The notes under the pieces were generated by a model that saw only the letters and a program-made list of their open reading frames with translations, was not told the DNA's origin and did no database searches. Source: Bradyrhizobium jicamae (GTDB lineage Bacteria; Pseudomonadota; Alphaproteobacteria; Rhizobiales; Xanthobacteraceae). From it: 64,000 bases of DNA. Of the stretch, positions 25,380 to 34,541 are shown in pieces; the first letter of the stretch is position 1, and every line of letters begins with the position of its first letter. The translations under genes were made by a program, and so were the position numbers. The stretch lies in NCBI RefSeq assembly GCF_001440395.1, contig NZ_LLXZ01000059.1, positions 1-64,000 on the forward strand. Direction: 5' to 3'.

Positions 25380-25486
25380 CGTCAATTCTCCCTCAATGAG
25401 CGCTGTTTTGTAGCCCTTGCGGCTCGCCGGCACAATATTGACCCGGCTCGAAACGGCAACGGCAAAGGTCGTTCACGCTTGCGTCA

Positions 25487-26038
25487 TCAGGGCGCAAATC
25501 CGCCTTCGTCCAGGAAGGCCTGCTCCTCTGGAGTGGTCGTGCGACCCAACAAGCGGTTGCGGTGGGGAAAGCGACCAAAGCGTCGGATGATATCGGCGTG
25601 GTGCTCGGCCCATTTCAGGTTTTCGGCATTCCCCGCCGCGCGCGTCAGCTCGATGCAGCGGAGCTGGTCGGAGAGGTGCTCCGAATGGTTGAACGGCAGA
25701 TAGAGGAATTCCCGTAAAGCGCCATCGATCCGCGCGTCGACACCGCGCGCGATGGCGCGATGCACCACTTCGCGTGCCCGGGCATCGCTGGCATAGGTTT
25801 TGGCATCGCCGCGGAACATGTTGCGGGGAAACTGGTCGAGCACGATGACGAGCGCCAGCGCGCCGTCATCGCTCGTTTCCCATGATGATAGTTCGCCGGC
25901 GGCTGCCTTCTGCCACAAGTCCAGATAGCGCCGGCGCACTTCCGCATCGAACGCGTCGTCGCGCTTGTACCAGCAGCTGGGGCCGGCGTCGCGCCAGAAA
26001 GCCAGGATGTCGGCCGGCGCGACGCTTGTCTCGGTCAT
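25487..26038 (-). CDS. DUF924 family protein
   Basis: A 183-aa helical protein; ATG at 26038. It matches DUF924: ILAFWRDAGPSCWYKRDDAFD at the start, LALVIVLDQFPRNMFRGDAKTYASDARA in the middle, FLYLPFNHSEHLSDQ, and FGRFPHRNRLLGRTTTPEE at the C terminus. The fold is TPR-like and the molecular role is not established. The gene sits directly after the fadD-type ligase (22 bp between stop and start), so the two are likely cotranscribed. Confidence 0.88.
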   Translation of the reverse strand: MTETSVAPADILAFWRDAGPSCWYKRDDAFDAEVRRRYLDLWQKAAAGELSSWETSDDGALALVIVLDQFPRNMFRGDAKTYASDARAREVVHRAIARGVDARIDGALREFLYLPFNHSEHLSDQLRCIELTRAAGNAENLKWAEHHADIIRRFGRFPHRNRLLGRTTTPEEQAFLDEGGFAP

Positions 26039-26060
26039 GTCAGAGGTCCGCGGGCCCTCT

Positions 26061-27743
26061 TCAGGCCGCGGCCTTCTTCTCGTCGCGCAGTTCGCGGCGC
26101 AGGATCTTGCCGACATTGGTCTTCGGCAGGTCGGTCCTGAATTCGATCTGCTTGGGCACCTTGTAGGCGGTGAGCTGCGTGGTGCAGAACTTGATGACGT
26201 CGTCGGCCGAGAGGTTCTGGTCCTTCTTGACGATGAAGGCCTTCACCGCTTCGCCGGACTTCGCATCCGCAACGCCGATCACGGCGCATTCCAGCACGCC
26301 CGGATGGCTCGCGATCACTTCCTCGATCTCGTTCGGATAAACGTTAAAGCCCGAGACCAGGATCATGTCCTTCTTGCGGTCGACGATCTTGGTGTAACCA
26401 CGCTCGTCCATCACGCCGATGTCGCCGGTGCGGAAGAAACCGTCCGCGGTCATCACATTCGCGGTCTCTTCCGGTCGGTTCCAGTAGCCGGCCATCACCT
26501 GCGGGCCCTTGGCGCAGATCTCGCCGGCTTCACCGAGCGGCACTTCCTTGCCGTCGTCGTCGCGGATCGAGAGGTAGGTCGAGGGCACGGGGATGCCGAT
26601 CGAGCCGGAGAACTGGTCGGTGTCGGCAGGGTTGCAGGTCAGCGTCGGCGAGGTCTCGGACAGCCCGTAGCCTTCCGACAGCGCGCAGCCCGTGACCTTC
26701 AGCCACTTCTCGGCGACCGGCTTTTGCGTCGCCATGCCGCCGCCGAACGAGGTCTTCAGCTTGGAGAAGTCGAGTTTGTCAAAGCCGGGCGTGTTCAACA
26801 GGCCATTGTAGAGCGTGTTGACCGCCGGGAAGCTGTTGACCTGATATTTCTGCAGCTCCTTGATGAAGCCCGGCATGTCGCGCGGGTTCGGGATCAGGAG
26901 GTTGACGCCACCGGCGCGCATCGCCAGCAGGAAGCACGCGGTCAGCGCGAAGATGTGATAGAGCGGCAGCGCGCAGACGATGAAGAGCTGCTCGACATGC
27001 GGCGGCTTCTTCAGCGCCGGTTGCAGCCAGGCGTCGTTCTGCAGCACGTTGGCTAGGATGTTCCTGTGCAGCAGCGTCGCGCCCTTGGAGACGCCGGTGG
27101 TGCCGCCGGTATATTGCAGGAAGGCGACGTCGTCGCGGGCAAGCTGCGGCTTGCTGAGCTTCAGGCTGCGGCCGGCTGAGAGCGCCTCGTTGAAGGAGAC
27201 CGCGCCCGGGATCGACCAGGCCGGCACCATCTTTTTCACCTTGCGCACCACCAAATTGACGATCACGCCCTTGAAGCCGAGCAGGTCGCCCATGCTGCCG
27301 ACGATCACGTGCTTGACGGACGTTCTCGCGATCACCTGCTGCACCGTGGTGGCAAAATTCTCCAGCACGATGATGGCTTCGGCGCCGGAATCCTTAAGCT
27401 GATGCTCGAGCTCGCGCGGGGTGTAGAGCGGGTTGACGTTCACGACAGCATAGCCGGCGCGCAGCACGGCGGCGGTCGAGACCGGATACTGCAGCACGTT
27501 CGGCATCATCAGCGCGACGCGGGCGCCCTTTTGCAGGCCCTTGCTCTGCAGATAGGCGCCGAGGGCTGACGACATCTCATCGAGGTCGCGGTAGCTGATC
27601 GACTTGTCCATGCAGATGAACGCCTTGCGATCGGCGAACTTCTTGAAGCTCTCTTCCAATAGCTCAACGAGCGACGAGTACTGGTTGACGTCGATATCGG
27701 CGGGCACGCCGGCCGGATATTGCTTGAGCCAGATCCGCTCCAT
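26061..27743 (-). CDS. fadD: Long-chain fatty-acid-CoA ligase
   Basis: A 560-aa AMP-forming ligase with the FadD length and start (MERIWLKQYPAGVPADIDV), preceded by GAGGGGA. It has FLQYTGGTTGVSKGATL (AMP-binding P-loop), GYGLSETSP, FRTGDIGVMDERGYTKIVDRKKDMI and TNVGKILRREL with the catalytic C-terminal Lys. It converts free fatty acids to acyl-CoA at the inner membrane for beta-oxidation or lipid remodelling. Transcribed toward DUF924. The region upstream contains a degraded dispersed repeat. Confidence 0.93.
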   Translation of the reverse strand: MERIWLKQYPAGVPADIDVNQYSSLVELLEESFKKFADRKAFICMDKSISYRDLDEMSSALGAYLQSKGLQKGARVALMMPNVLQYPVSTAAVLRAGYAVVNVNPLYTPRELEHQLKDSGAEAIIVLENFATTVQQVIARTSVKHVIVGSMGDLLGFKGVIVNLVVRKVKKMVPAWSIPGAVSFNEALSAGRSLKLSKPQLARDDVAFLQYTGGTTGVSKGATLLHRNILANVLQNDAWLQPALKKPPHVEQLFIVCALPLYHIFALTACFLLAMRAGGVNLLIPNPRDMPGFIKELQKYQVNSFPAVNTLYNGLLNTPGFDKLDFSKLKTSFGGGMATQKPVAEKWLKVTGCALSEGYGLSETSPTLTCNPADTDQFSGSIGIPVPSTYLSIRDDDGKEVPLGEAGEICAKGPQVMAGYWNRPEETANVMTADGFFRTGDIGVMDERGYTKIVDRKKDMILVSGFNVYPNEIEEVIASHPGVLECAVIGVADAKSGEAVKAFIVKKDQNLSADDVIKFCTTQLTAYKVPKQIEFRTDLPKTNVGKILRRELRDEKKAAA

Positions 27744-27772
27744 GGTATTCCCCTCTGGTTTCGAGCCCGCTC

Positions 27773-27861
27773 TGATTGTATCAGATCCGTGCTCCAATTT
27801 TTGTTATGACGCGTTTTCTTGATGCGAGCTGGTATTTAGCTTCGCTCGAAAACGCTATGGC
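27773..27861 (-). repeat. Degraded dispersed repeat (GCGAAG...GAAAACGCGTCA type)
   Basis: Read on the minus strand, this contains TTTTCGAGCGAAGC...CTCGC-TCAAGAAAACGCG followed by TCATAACAAAAATTGGAGC. It resembles a repeat I know from Rhizobiales intergenic regions, with several mismatches. It lies 30 bp upstream of the fadD start, so it is part of the fadD leader or promoter region. Confidence 0.5.
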
Positions 27862-28017
27862 TCCCTGTTTCTTGGCCGGGCGCGCCTTGTTTTGGGCAGT
27901 ATTGTGAATGCAGCTGCCGATGGCAAGCGGCTGTGCGCTATCGACGCATTGCGGCGAGCTGGAATAGTTCAGCCGAACGGCAGCAAAACTGCCTAATTAC
28001 GTGGCCCTGCGGCCCCG

Positions 28018-29469
28018 TTAACCAGCCGGCTTGTTTTCGCCCTTGGGTTTAGCGGCGGCATTGGGCTTGGCCGGCTTCGGCGCCGGCTTGTCCCCGACGG
28101 CCGCAGGCCTGGCGGCTGCGGGCTTCGCGGCCGCGGGTTTGGTGGCCGGCTTTTTTTCGGCCGATGTGGCGGCCGGGGCCGGCTTGGCGGCAGCCTCCGG
28201 CTTGGCGTTCGCGTGCTTGACCGCAGCAGGCTTGGCGGTCGGCTTCGCGCTGGCTTCAGCCTTTGGCGCCGCGCCATCAGGCTTCTTCGCCGCGATCTTC
28301 GATTTCTTGCCGCGCTTGGCCGACGACGCCTGCTTCTCGGCCTCCGCCGCAACGGCCGCGATCAAGGCGGCGCCGGTCTTGGTCGGGCCGGTGTATACCG
28401 GAACGGGTTCGGAGGGCTCCGCCGCGGCCGCCAGCAGATCCGCCGGCTTGATCGGGTGCTGTAGCCCCGCCGTGAAGAATGAGACCGCGGTCTCACCGGT
28501 CGAAGCGTTGCCGTTGCTGGCCACGACATCCGGGTCTTCGTCTGTGGCCGGACGCTTGCGCTTGCCGCCGCACATCTCCTCGCGGAGGTTCGGCGGTGTC
28601 GCATCGACGGGAACCAGACTGTCGACGCTGCCGAGCGAGGGCTTCAGCCAGCCAAGCCCGCCGCCGAAACCACGCTCCAGCAATTGCGCTGCGCGCACCG
28701 CCCGCTGCTGCCCCGAAGAGGAGCCGAGCACGACGGCGATCAGCCGCTTGCCGTTACGCGTCGCAGAGGCAACCAGGTTGTAGCCGGAAGCACAGATGAA
28801 GCCGGTCTTGAAACCGTCGGCGCCGGGATAGCGTCCGATCAGCTTGTTGAAATTCTGCGTCACCCTGCGGCCGTAACGGATCGAGGGGATATGCATGAAG
28901 TATTCGTACTCCGGCAGATCGCGGATGACGGCGCGCGCCAGCATCGCAAGATCGCGCGCCGAGGTGACCTGTCCGTCTGCCGGCAGCCCGTTCGGGTTGA
29001 CGTAGCTCGTCTGCGTCATGCCGAGCCGTTGGGCGGTCTGGTTCATCATGCCGGAGAAACCGTCGACCGATCCGCCGACGCCCTCGGCGAGCACCACGGC
29101 CATGTCGTTGGCCGACTTCACCATCATCATCTTCAACGCGTTGTCGACGGTGATCTGGGTGCCCGGAGGAAAGCCCATCTTGGACGGCGACTGCGAGGCG
29201 GCGACCGGCGACACCGTGAGCAGCGTGTCGAGCGAGAGGCGTCCTTCCTTCACCGCCTTCAGCGTGACGTAGGCGGTCATGATCTTGGTGACGGAAGCCG
29301 GATACCAGGGCATCGTCGCGTTGTCGGCCTGCAAGACCTTGCCGGTATCGGCTTCGACGACCAGGAGCGCTTCGGCGTGCGCACCGCGCGGCGTCACGAC
29401 GGCGAGCGCTGCCGCAACGAGAATCCAGGTGAGCGACGGGCTGCGAAGCAGCGGGCGAAGAAGGTGCAC
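28018..29469 (-). CDS. D-alanyl-D-alanine carboxypeptidase with Ala/Lys/Pro-rich tail
   Basis: A 483-aa secreted penicillin-binding protein of peptidase family S11. After a signal peptide (to about residue 33, AHA-EAL) come the active-site motifs S59-V-T-K62 (PASVTKIM), S119-A-N121 and K221-T-G223, so the catalytic domain (about 34-285) is complete. It trims the terminal D-Ala from peptidoglycan pentapeptides. Residues about 375-483 form a low-complexity tail of Ala, Lys and Pro (KPAAAKPAAARPAA-type repeats) resembling eukaryotic histone H1 tails. Such a basic tail could bind peptidoglycan or the membrane. The usual amphipathic C-terminal anchor of DacA is not seen. Confidence 0.9.
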   Translation of the reverse strand: MHLLRPLLRSPSLTWILVAAALAVVTPRGAHAEALLVVEADTGKVLQADNATMPWYPASVTKIMTAYVTLKAVKEGRLSLDTLLTVSPVAASQSPSKMGFPPGTQITVDNALKMMMVKSANDMAVVLAEGVGGSVDGFSGMMNQTAQRLGMTQTSYVNPNGLPADGQVTSARDLAMLARAVIRDLPEYEYFMHIPSIRYGRRVTQNFNKLIGRYPGADGFKTGFICASGYNLVASATRNGKRLIAVVLGSSSGQQRAVRAAQLLERGFGGGLGWLKPSLGSVDSLVPVDATPPNLREEMCGGKRKRPATDEDPDVVASNGNASTGETAVSFFTAGLQHPIKPADLLAAAAEPSEPVPVYTGPTKTGAALIAAVAAEAEKQASSAKRGKKSKIAAKKPDGAAPKAEASAKPTAKPAAVKHANAKPEAAAKPAPAATSAEKKPATKPAAAKPAAARPAAVGDKPAPKPAKPNAAAKPKGENKPAG

Positions 29470-29694
29470 TTTTCCGTTCCGGTTCTTTGAGACCCGCCTT
29501 CGAAAAGGAGGTCCTTGAGATCTAGCGTTCGGGTTTCAAGCGTGTCCGGCGCCGTTGCTTTGCGGCGATGCAAACCTATACCGGCTTGGCTATTCAGAAC
29601 AGGGGCCGGGCAATTAAATCGTGGACGAAATCGTGGCAGATTCGACGGTATTTGACCGTGACGGCGCTCACCCAGGTTCCTGGCTCACCCCGTC

Positions 29695-31473
29695 TTATTT
29701 GACTTCGATTCCGGCGCGCGCGCTCTCCTGCACCATGAACTGGGCCTTGGCGAGTTCCGCAAAACGTCCGCCCTTGGCGACCAGTTCGTCGAAAGTTCCG
29801 CTTTCGATCACCCGGCCATTGTCGAACATCAGGATCCTGGTGGCATTGCGGATGGTCGAAAGCCGGTGCGCAATCACGAAGGTGGTGCGGCCCTTCATCA
29901 CCTCGTCGAGGGCAGCGTTGACCTTGGCCTCGGTCACGGCGTCGAGCGCGCTCGTGGCCTCATCCAGGATCAGGATCGGCGGGTCCTTCAGGAGTGCGCG
30001 GGCGATCGACAGGCGCTGGCGCTCGCCGCCGGACAGCATGCGGCCGCGCTCGCCGGCATGAGTATCGAACTTCTTTTCGCTACGCTCGATGAAGTCGAGG
30101 GCCTGCGCGCGGGTTGCGGCGAGGCGCATTTCCTCCTCGGTCGCATCGGGCTTGCCGACCAGCAGATTGTCTGAAATCGAGCGGTTGAACAGCAACGCTT
30201 CCTGGAACACCACGCCGATGTTCCGCCGCAGCGCGGTCAGCTTCAAGGCGCGGATATCCATGCCGTCGATCTTGATGATACCGGATTGCGGATCGAAGGC
30301 GCGGTGCAATAGTGCGATCGCGGTCGATTTGCCGGCGCCGGTCGGGCCGACCAAAGCGATGGTCTGGCCGGGCAGGGCGGTGAACGAAACGTCTTCGACC
30401 GCGGGCCGCTTGCCGTCATAGGAAAACGAAACGTCGTGGAATTCGACGAGGCCGGAAAGCCGCCCGGTATCGACCGCGCCGGGCCGGTCGCGCACCGCCG
30501 GCACCGCGTCCAGCACGTCGAAGAATTCCTGCAGGCGGGGCGCCTCCATGAACACGCTGTTGATGAAACTCACCACCTGTTCGAGCTTCTGGATCAGCAT
30601 GGTCGCGAAGCTCACGAACATCACGATCTCGCCGACCGTCGTCTGTCCCTGCGCGTGCAGGTAGATGCCTACGGTAAAGATCGCGAGCACGGTGATGGTA
30701 GTGGAGGCACGGGTGATGACGGTGACCAGCGCCCACCAGCCCAGCACCGGCATCTGCGCGGCGAGCAGTCTGTCGGCGACGAAGCGCAGGCCCTGCACTT
30801 CGGCATCGATCCGCACGAAGCTCTGCACCAGCGCGACGTTGCCGAGCGCGTCGGAGGCGCGGGCGGAAAGATCGCTATACTGCGCCTCGACCTCGCTCTG
30901 CATGCCGTAGGTCTTGCGCACCACCAGCGTGGTCAGCACCGTGAACACCACGCACAGCACGAACAGCAGGATCGCCAGCCGCCAGTTGATGTAGAGCGCG
31001 AGCGGCAGCAGCACGACCAGCGATAGGATCGCCGCAAAATGCTCGCGGAAGAATCCGAGCCAGAGCCTCCACAGCGCGTCGGTGCCGTTCAGCATCACTT
31101 TCATCAGCCGGCCGGAATGAGTGCCGGTGTGGAAGGTCAGCGGCAGTTGCATGATGTGCTCGAAATAATCGGTCAGCACCGCCTGGCGCTGCCGGTGCGC
31201 CAGCTTGTCGGCATGGAGCGCGACCAGCGCGCTGCATGCGATGGTGAAGAGGCCGAACGCCGCCCACGCCGCCAGCAGCGGCCATGCCGAATTCGTCGCC
31301 AGCGGCCCCGTCTGCGGCTTGCCCGAAAGTACGTCGACGATCTTGCCGAACAGCACCGGCTCGGCGAATTGCGCGCCGGCCAGCAAAAGGTTGGCGACGG
31401 CGAGAATCCAGCCCAGCCGCGCCTCCTTGCCGAGCAGTTCGAGGACACGGGTGTAAAGGCGCAGCATGGACAT
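29695..31473 (-). CDS. ndvA: Cyclic glucan exporter, ABC permease-ATPase fusion (NdvA/ChvA-like)
   Basis: A 592-aa half-transporter with six membrane helices (residues about 15-320) followed by an ATPase: [18 protein letters not shown] (Walker A), [17 protein letters not shown] (signature) and [14 protein letters not shown] (Walker B). The N terminus ([27 protein letters not shown]) and overall length match rhizobial NdvA/ChvA, which export cyclic beta-glucans needed for osmotic adaptation and host interaction. In Bradyrhizobium the glucans are beta-(1,3),(1,6). No glucan synthase gene (ndvB/ndvC) is in the window. An alternative is a generic lipid-type exporter. Confidence 0.88.
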   Translation of the reverse strand: MSMLRLYTRVLELLGKEARLGWILAVANLLLAGAQFAEPVLFGKIVDVLSGKPQTGPLATNSAWPLLAAWAAFGLFTIACSALVALHADKLAHRQRQAVLTDYFEHIMQLPLTFHTGTHSGRLMKVMLNGTDALWRLWLGFFREHFAAILSLVVLLPLALYINWRLAILLFVLCVVFTVLTTLVVRKTYGMQSEVEAQYSDLSARASDALGNVALVQSFVRIDAEVQGLRFVADRLLAAQMPVLGWWALVTVITRASTTITVLAIFTVGIYLHAQGQTTVGEIVMFVSFATMLIQKLEQVVSFINSVFMEAPRLQEFFDVLDAVPAVRDRPGAVDTGRLSGLVEFHDVSFSYDGKRPAVEDVSFTALPGQTIALVGPTGAGKSTAIALLHRAFDPQSGIIKIDGMDIRALKLTALRRNIGVVFQEALLFNRSISDNLLVGKPDATEEEMRLAATRAQALDFIERSEKKFDTHAGERGRMLSGGERQRLSIARALLKDPPILILDEATSALDAVTEAKVNAALDEVMKGRTTFVIAHRLSTIRNATRILMFDNGRVIESGTFDELVAKGGRFAELAKAQFMVQESARAGIEVK

Positions 31474-31593
31474 CAGAGGGGCACTCGCAAGGCGATTCAG
31501 TTACCCATTGTAGGCCGGGATCGCTCGGGACGACTAGTGAGATGGACGCATGCGTCAGGGATAAGCCCGGGCGCCGGCAGATGATGGCGGCGC

Positions 31594-32670
31594 TCAGTTG
31601 ATCTGCCGCCCGTTGGGCGGGGGCAGGAACTGGTCGTCGAAGATATCCGACGCCTGCGGCCGTTTCTGAAACTTGAAATCTTCCGCAACCTGATCGATCG
31701 AGCGCTCGAAGCGCGCCGGATCGATCGCGCCGATGCCGTTGCGTTTCACTTCGCTGGTCAGGATGTTGTCGCGCAGGATGGTTTGCAGGCGCTCGAGTTC
31801 GAGGTCCTTTGCGCCGCCATCCATGCGGTTGGCGACCTCGGTCGCGGCGGCTGCGGGATCCTTGACCGTGAGATACAGGCCGCCGATCACCGCTCGCACG
31901 AAGCCTTTCACCGCCTCGGGCTTGGCGGCGGCGAGTGCCGGATTGACGATAATGGCGAAGCCATAGGCCTCGCAGCCATAGTCGGCGAATTTCAGCACCG
32001 CCAGATCGTCGGCCGGCACGCCACGGTCTCGCAGATTGATCGCCGAGAGATAGGAGAACCCGGTCACGGCATCGATCTGGCCCGCCGACAGCATCGGCTC
32101 GCGCACCGCGGCGCTGATGCTGCTCTGTTTGACGTGCTTGAGCTTGATGCCGTTCTGTTGCGCCACCGCCGGCCACAACCGGACCGACAGGTCGCCCTCG
32201 GCGACGCCGAGGGTCTTGCCCTCGATGTCCGACAGCATGCGGACACCGCGGCTCTTGCGGGCGATGATCGCGTAGGGCGCCTTGTTGAACAGCACGAACA
32301 CCGCCTTGATCCGGGGGCCGCCCTGCTTGTCCTTGTCGCGAAACCGCATCAAGGCGTTGATGTCGACCATCGCGAAATCGCTGGTGCCTGCCGCGACGCG
32401 CGCGATAGCGTCCGACGATCCGCTGGCAATGTTGGTCGTGACCGCAAGTCCCTCAGCGCTGAACAGGCCGCCATTGGCCGCCATCACGAACGGCGCCGCC
32501 GCGGCATCGATCGGCCGGTCGAGCGAGAACTGGATCTGGAGCGGAGGCCGGGGTTCGTCTGCGGCGCGGGCGCTGCTCGTCGTAAACCCCGCCACGGCGC
32601 AGAGGCCGGCAAGATAAGCCAGGAGAACGCTCAGGAGAGAGCGGATGGCGTTGGTCCTGATCGCACGCAT
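31594..32670 (-). CDS. ABC-type substrate-binding protein (NMT1/SsuA-like), orphan
   Basis: A 358-aa periplasmic protein. The ATG at 32670 gives a standard leader (RSLLSVLLAYLAGLCAVAGFTTSSARA-ADE); a longer frame to 32766 is less likely. The mature part follows the NMT1/THI5-like fold: PLQIQFSLDRPIDAAAAPFVMAANGGLF, VAAGTSDFAMVDINALMRF, and DLSVRLWPAVAQQNG. These proteins bind taurine, sulphonates, nitrate or pyrimidines. No permease or ATPase partner is adjacent; ndvA, the next gene 120 bp on, is an exporter and not a partner. Ligand unknown. Confidence 0.82.
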   Translation of the reverse strand: MRAIRTNAIRSLLSVLLAYLAGLCAVAGFTTSSARAADEPRPPLQIQFSLDRPIDAAAAPFVMAANGGLFSAEGLAVTTNIASGSSDAIARVAAGTSDFAMVDINALMRFRDKDKQGGPRIKAVFVLFNKAPYAIIARKSRGVRMLSDIEGKTLGVAEGDLSVRLWPAVAQQNGIKLKHVKQSSISAAVREPMLSAGQIDAVTGFSYLSAINLRDRGVPADDLAVLKFADYGCEAYGFAIIVNPALAAAKPEAVKGFVRAVIGGLYLTVKDPAAAATEVANRMDGGAKDLELERLQTILRDNILTSEVKRNGIGAIDPARFERSIDQVAEDFKFQKRPQASDIFDDQFLPPPNGRQIN

Positions 32671-32842
32671 CGAGATTACATCAGCACGAGGTGGGACAAG
32701 TTGCCGCGCGGGCGATGTCTGTTTGATGACGTCGCTCACGGCATGAATCGCCCTTGGGCGAGCCATTGTGCAGCTTCTAACCTGAACGGCCGATGACTGC
32801 CATGATTTTGCCCGAGATCGTTCAGCTGCCGTTCGGATTGGG

Positions 32843-32868
32843 GAACCTAATGTGCACCCTAGTGGTTA
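32843..32868 (+). promoter_or_regulatory. Possible EcfG-type (general stress) promoter
   Basis: GGAAC at 32843-32847 and GGTT at 32865-32868 with 17 bases between, 47 bp upstream of the start at 32915. The alphaproteobacterial EcfG consensus is GGAAC-N16/17-CGTT, so the -10 element has one mismatch. Moderate support only. Confidence 0.4.
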
Positions 32869-32914
32869 GCTATCGAGGGCCTGTCAGGCCACAGCTCCCA
32901 CGGAGGATGTTGAG

Positions 32915-33307
32915 ATGTTTGCGCGAAAAGGTGTGTTCTCATCGATCGGCCGCGCCGGCGCGGTAGCGACGGTTGTAGCGGTGGCGTTGACGGCAGTCGC
33001 GCCGACCACGACGTTCGCCGGCTCGGCGCCATCGAGCAAGGGCGTCACGGCCTCGACCGGGACCAGCGACGCGACCGACATCAGCGCGCGCCGCAGGTAT
33101 TATCGCGGTGGCGGTGGTGGCGCTGCGGCAGCGGCGGCCTTCGCCGGCATCGTCGGCACGGGCTTGGCGATCGCGGCCACCCAGAACCGCCGCGACTACT
33201 ACTATGACAACGGCTACGGCTATTATGGCGGTCCGGGCTATTACGGGCGCTCCTATTACGCGCCCGGCCCGGCCTACTACGGCAGCCCCTATTATAACGG
33301 CTGGTGA
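32915..33307 (+). CDS. Gly/Tyr-rich exported protein
   Basis: A 130-aa protein preceded by GGAGG. It has an N-terminal hydrophobic leader (AGAVATVVAVALTAVAPTTTFAG), a linker, a Gly/Ala-rich helix (GGGGGAAAAAAFAGIVGTGLAIAA) that could be a second membrane or glycine-zipper segment, and a Tyr/Gly repeat tail (RDYYYDNGYGYYGGPGYYGR). Such tails are common in rhizobial envelope proteins of unknown role. The putative EcfG promoter suggests stress induction. It is followed by a strong terminator. Confidence 0.72.
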   Translation: MFARKGVFSSIGRAGAVATVVAVALTAVAPTTTFAGSAPSSKGVTASTGTSDATDISARRRYYRGGGGGAAAAAAFAGIVGTGLAIAATQNRRDYYYDNGYGYYGGPGYYGRSYYAPGPAYYGSPYYNGW

Positions 33308-33340
33308 ACGGGATCGCTAAAATCGTGACCATTAAAGATG

Positions 33341-33373
33341 AATCCACCGGCCGGGCGGCCGGTGGATTTTTTT
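33341..33373 (+). terminator. Rho-independent terminator
   Basis: AATCCACCGGCC (33341-33352) pairs with GGCCGGTGGATT (33357-33368), followed by a run of T residues to 33373. It ends the Gly/Tyr-rich protein transcript. Confidence 0.92.
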
Positions 33374-33430
33374 ATGGTTGCAGGCCCGGCCGTTAACACG
33401 CCGGGCACGGTATTGGATTAGGTTCGAAGC

Positions 33431-33856
33431 ATGAGTGATTCGCTCGAACGGCTTTATCAGGCTGTTATCGCAGCCAGAGATCTCGATCCGGCGACGTCGC
33501 GCACGGCCCGGCTGTTTCAGCGCGGCCCATCCAAGATGGCCAAGAAGCTCGCCGAGGAAGCCATCGAAGTCGTGATCGACGCCGTCAACGGCAAGACCGA
33601 CGCGGTGATCCGGGAGAGCGCCGACCTGCTCTACAACCTCACCGTTCTCTGGGCATCGGCCGGCGTGAAGCCCGCTGACGTCTGGCGCGAGATGGAGCGG
33701 CGCGAGGACCTGCTCGGTATCGCCGAAAAGCTGCCCAAGCCCGTCAAGTCGTCGAAAACGTCTCCCATCGCGCCGTTGCCCAAGGCAACAGCAGTCCCAG
33801 CAGGACGGCGGCGAATTGTCGCGCTGGAAGGCCGTTCTTTGCGCAAGCGGCACTAA
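33431..33856 (+). CDS. hisE: Phosphoribosyl-ATP pyrophosphatase homologue (HisE-like)
   Basis: A 141-aa MazG-like protein. The HisE block KLAEEAIEVVIDAVNG...VIRESADLLYNLTVLWAS (about residues 38-80) carries the acidic residues that bind Mg2+ and pyrophosphate. HisE hydrolyses PR-ATP to PR-AMP in histidine synthesis. It is longer than most HisE proteins because of a basic C-terminal extension (about residues 105-141, rich in Lys, Pro and Arg). It is not in a his operon, so it may be the sole dispersed copy or a second paralogue with another nucleotide substrate. Confidence 0.85.
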   Translation: MSDSLERLYQAVIAARDLDPATSRTARLFQRGPSKMAKKLAEEAIEVVIDAVNGKTDAVIRESADLLYNLTVLWASAGVKPADVWREMERREDLLGIAEKLPKPVKSSKTSPIAPLPKATAVPAGRRRIVALEGRSLRKRH

Positions 33857-33901
33857 ATCCCCTCAAATTCCGAGTGTTTCCGGCATGGACAAATCCGCTC
33901 C

Positions 33902-34501
33902 ATGATGGTTCATGCGCGCATGCTCAAACGGACCTACGACTGGTGCATCAACGCCGCCGACAAGCCCTATGCGCTCTGGATCATGGCGGCGGTCGCTTTC
34001 GCGGAAAGCTCGTTCTTTCCGATCCCGCCCGACATCATGCTGTTGCCGATGTCGCTGGCGCAGCCGAAGAAGGCGTGGTGGTTTGCAACCGTCTGCACGA
34101 TTGCGTCCGTGGCCGGCGGGGTGGTCGGATACGCCATCGGTGCGCTGCTCTATGACTCCGTCGGGCACTGGCTGATCACCGTCTACGGTCTCAGCGACAA
34201 GGTCGAAACCTTCCGCGCGTCCTATGCCGAATGGGGCGCGGTGATCATCCTGCTGAAGGGATTGACGCCGATCCCCTACAAGCTCGTGACCATCACCTCG
34301 GGATTTGCCGGCTACAACATCTGGCTGTTCATCCTGTGCTCGATCGTGGCGCGCGGCGGACGGTTTTTCGTGGTCGCGGTCCTGCTCAACCGCTACGGCG
34401 ACGTGATCCGGGCCGAGCTGGAAAAGCGCCTCGGCACGTGGGTGGCCATCGGCGCCGTCGTTCTGGTGCTCGGCTTCTACATCGCGTTCAAGCTGGTCTA
34501 G
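33902..34501 (+). CDS. VTT/YqaA-family (DedA-like) membrane protein
   Basis: A 199-aa inner-membrane protein; 33902 is used, but an ATG at 33920 (MLKRTYDW) is equally plausible. It shows VTT-domain features: AFAESSFFPIPPDIMLLPMSLAQP, the glycine-rich AGGVVGYAIGALLYDSVG, LLKGLTPIPYKLVTITSGFAGY and a conserved Arg in ARGGRF. The YqaA/DedA group takes part in lipid scrambling and envelope homeostasis. It is separated by 45 bp from the hisE-like gene, so it may be cotranscribed. The family call is secure, the substrate is not. Confidence 0.88.
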   Translation: MMVHARMLKRTYDWCINAADKPYALWIMAAVAFAESSFFPIPPDIMLLPMSLAQPKKAWWFATVCTIASVAGGVVGYAIGALLYDSVGHWLITVYGLSDKVETFRASYAEWGAVIILLKGLTPIPYKLVTITSGFAGYNIWLFILCSIVARGGRFFVVAVLLNRYGDVIRAELEKRLGTWVAIGAVVLVLGFYIAFKLV

Positions 34502-34541
34502 CGCTTTGCCGGCATCCCGGCTTCACGTTACGGTCGGTCCC

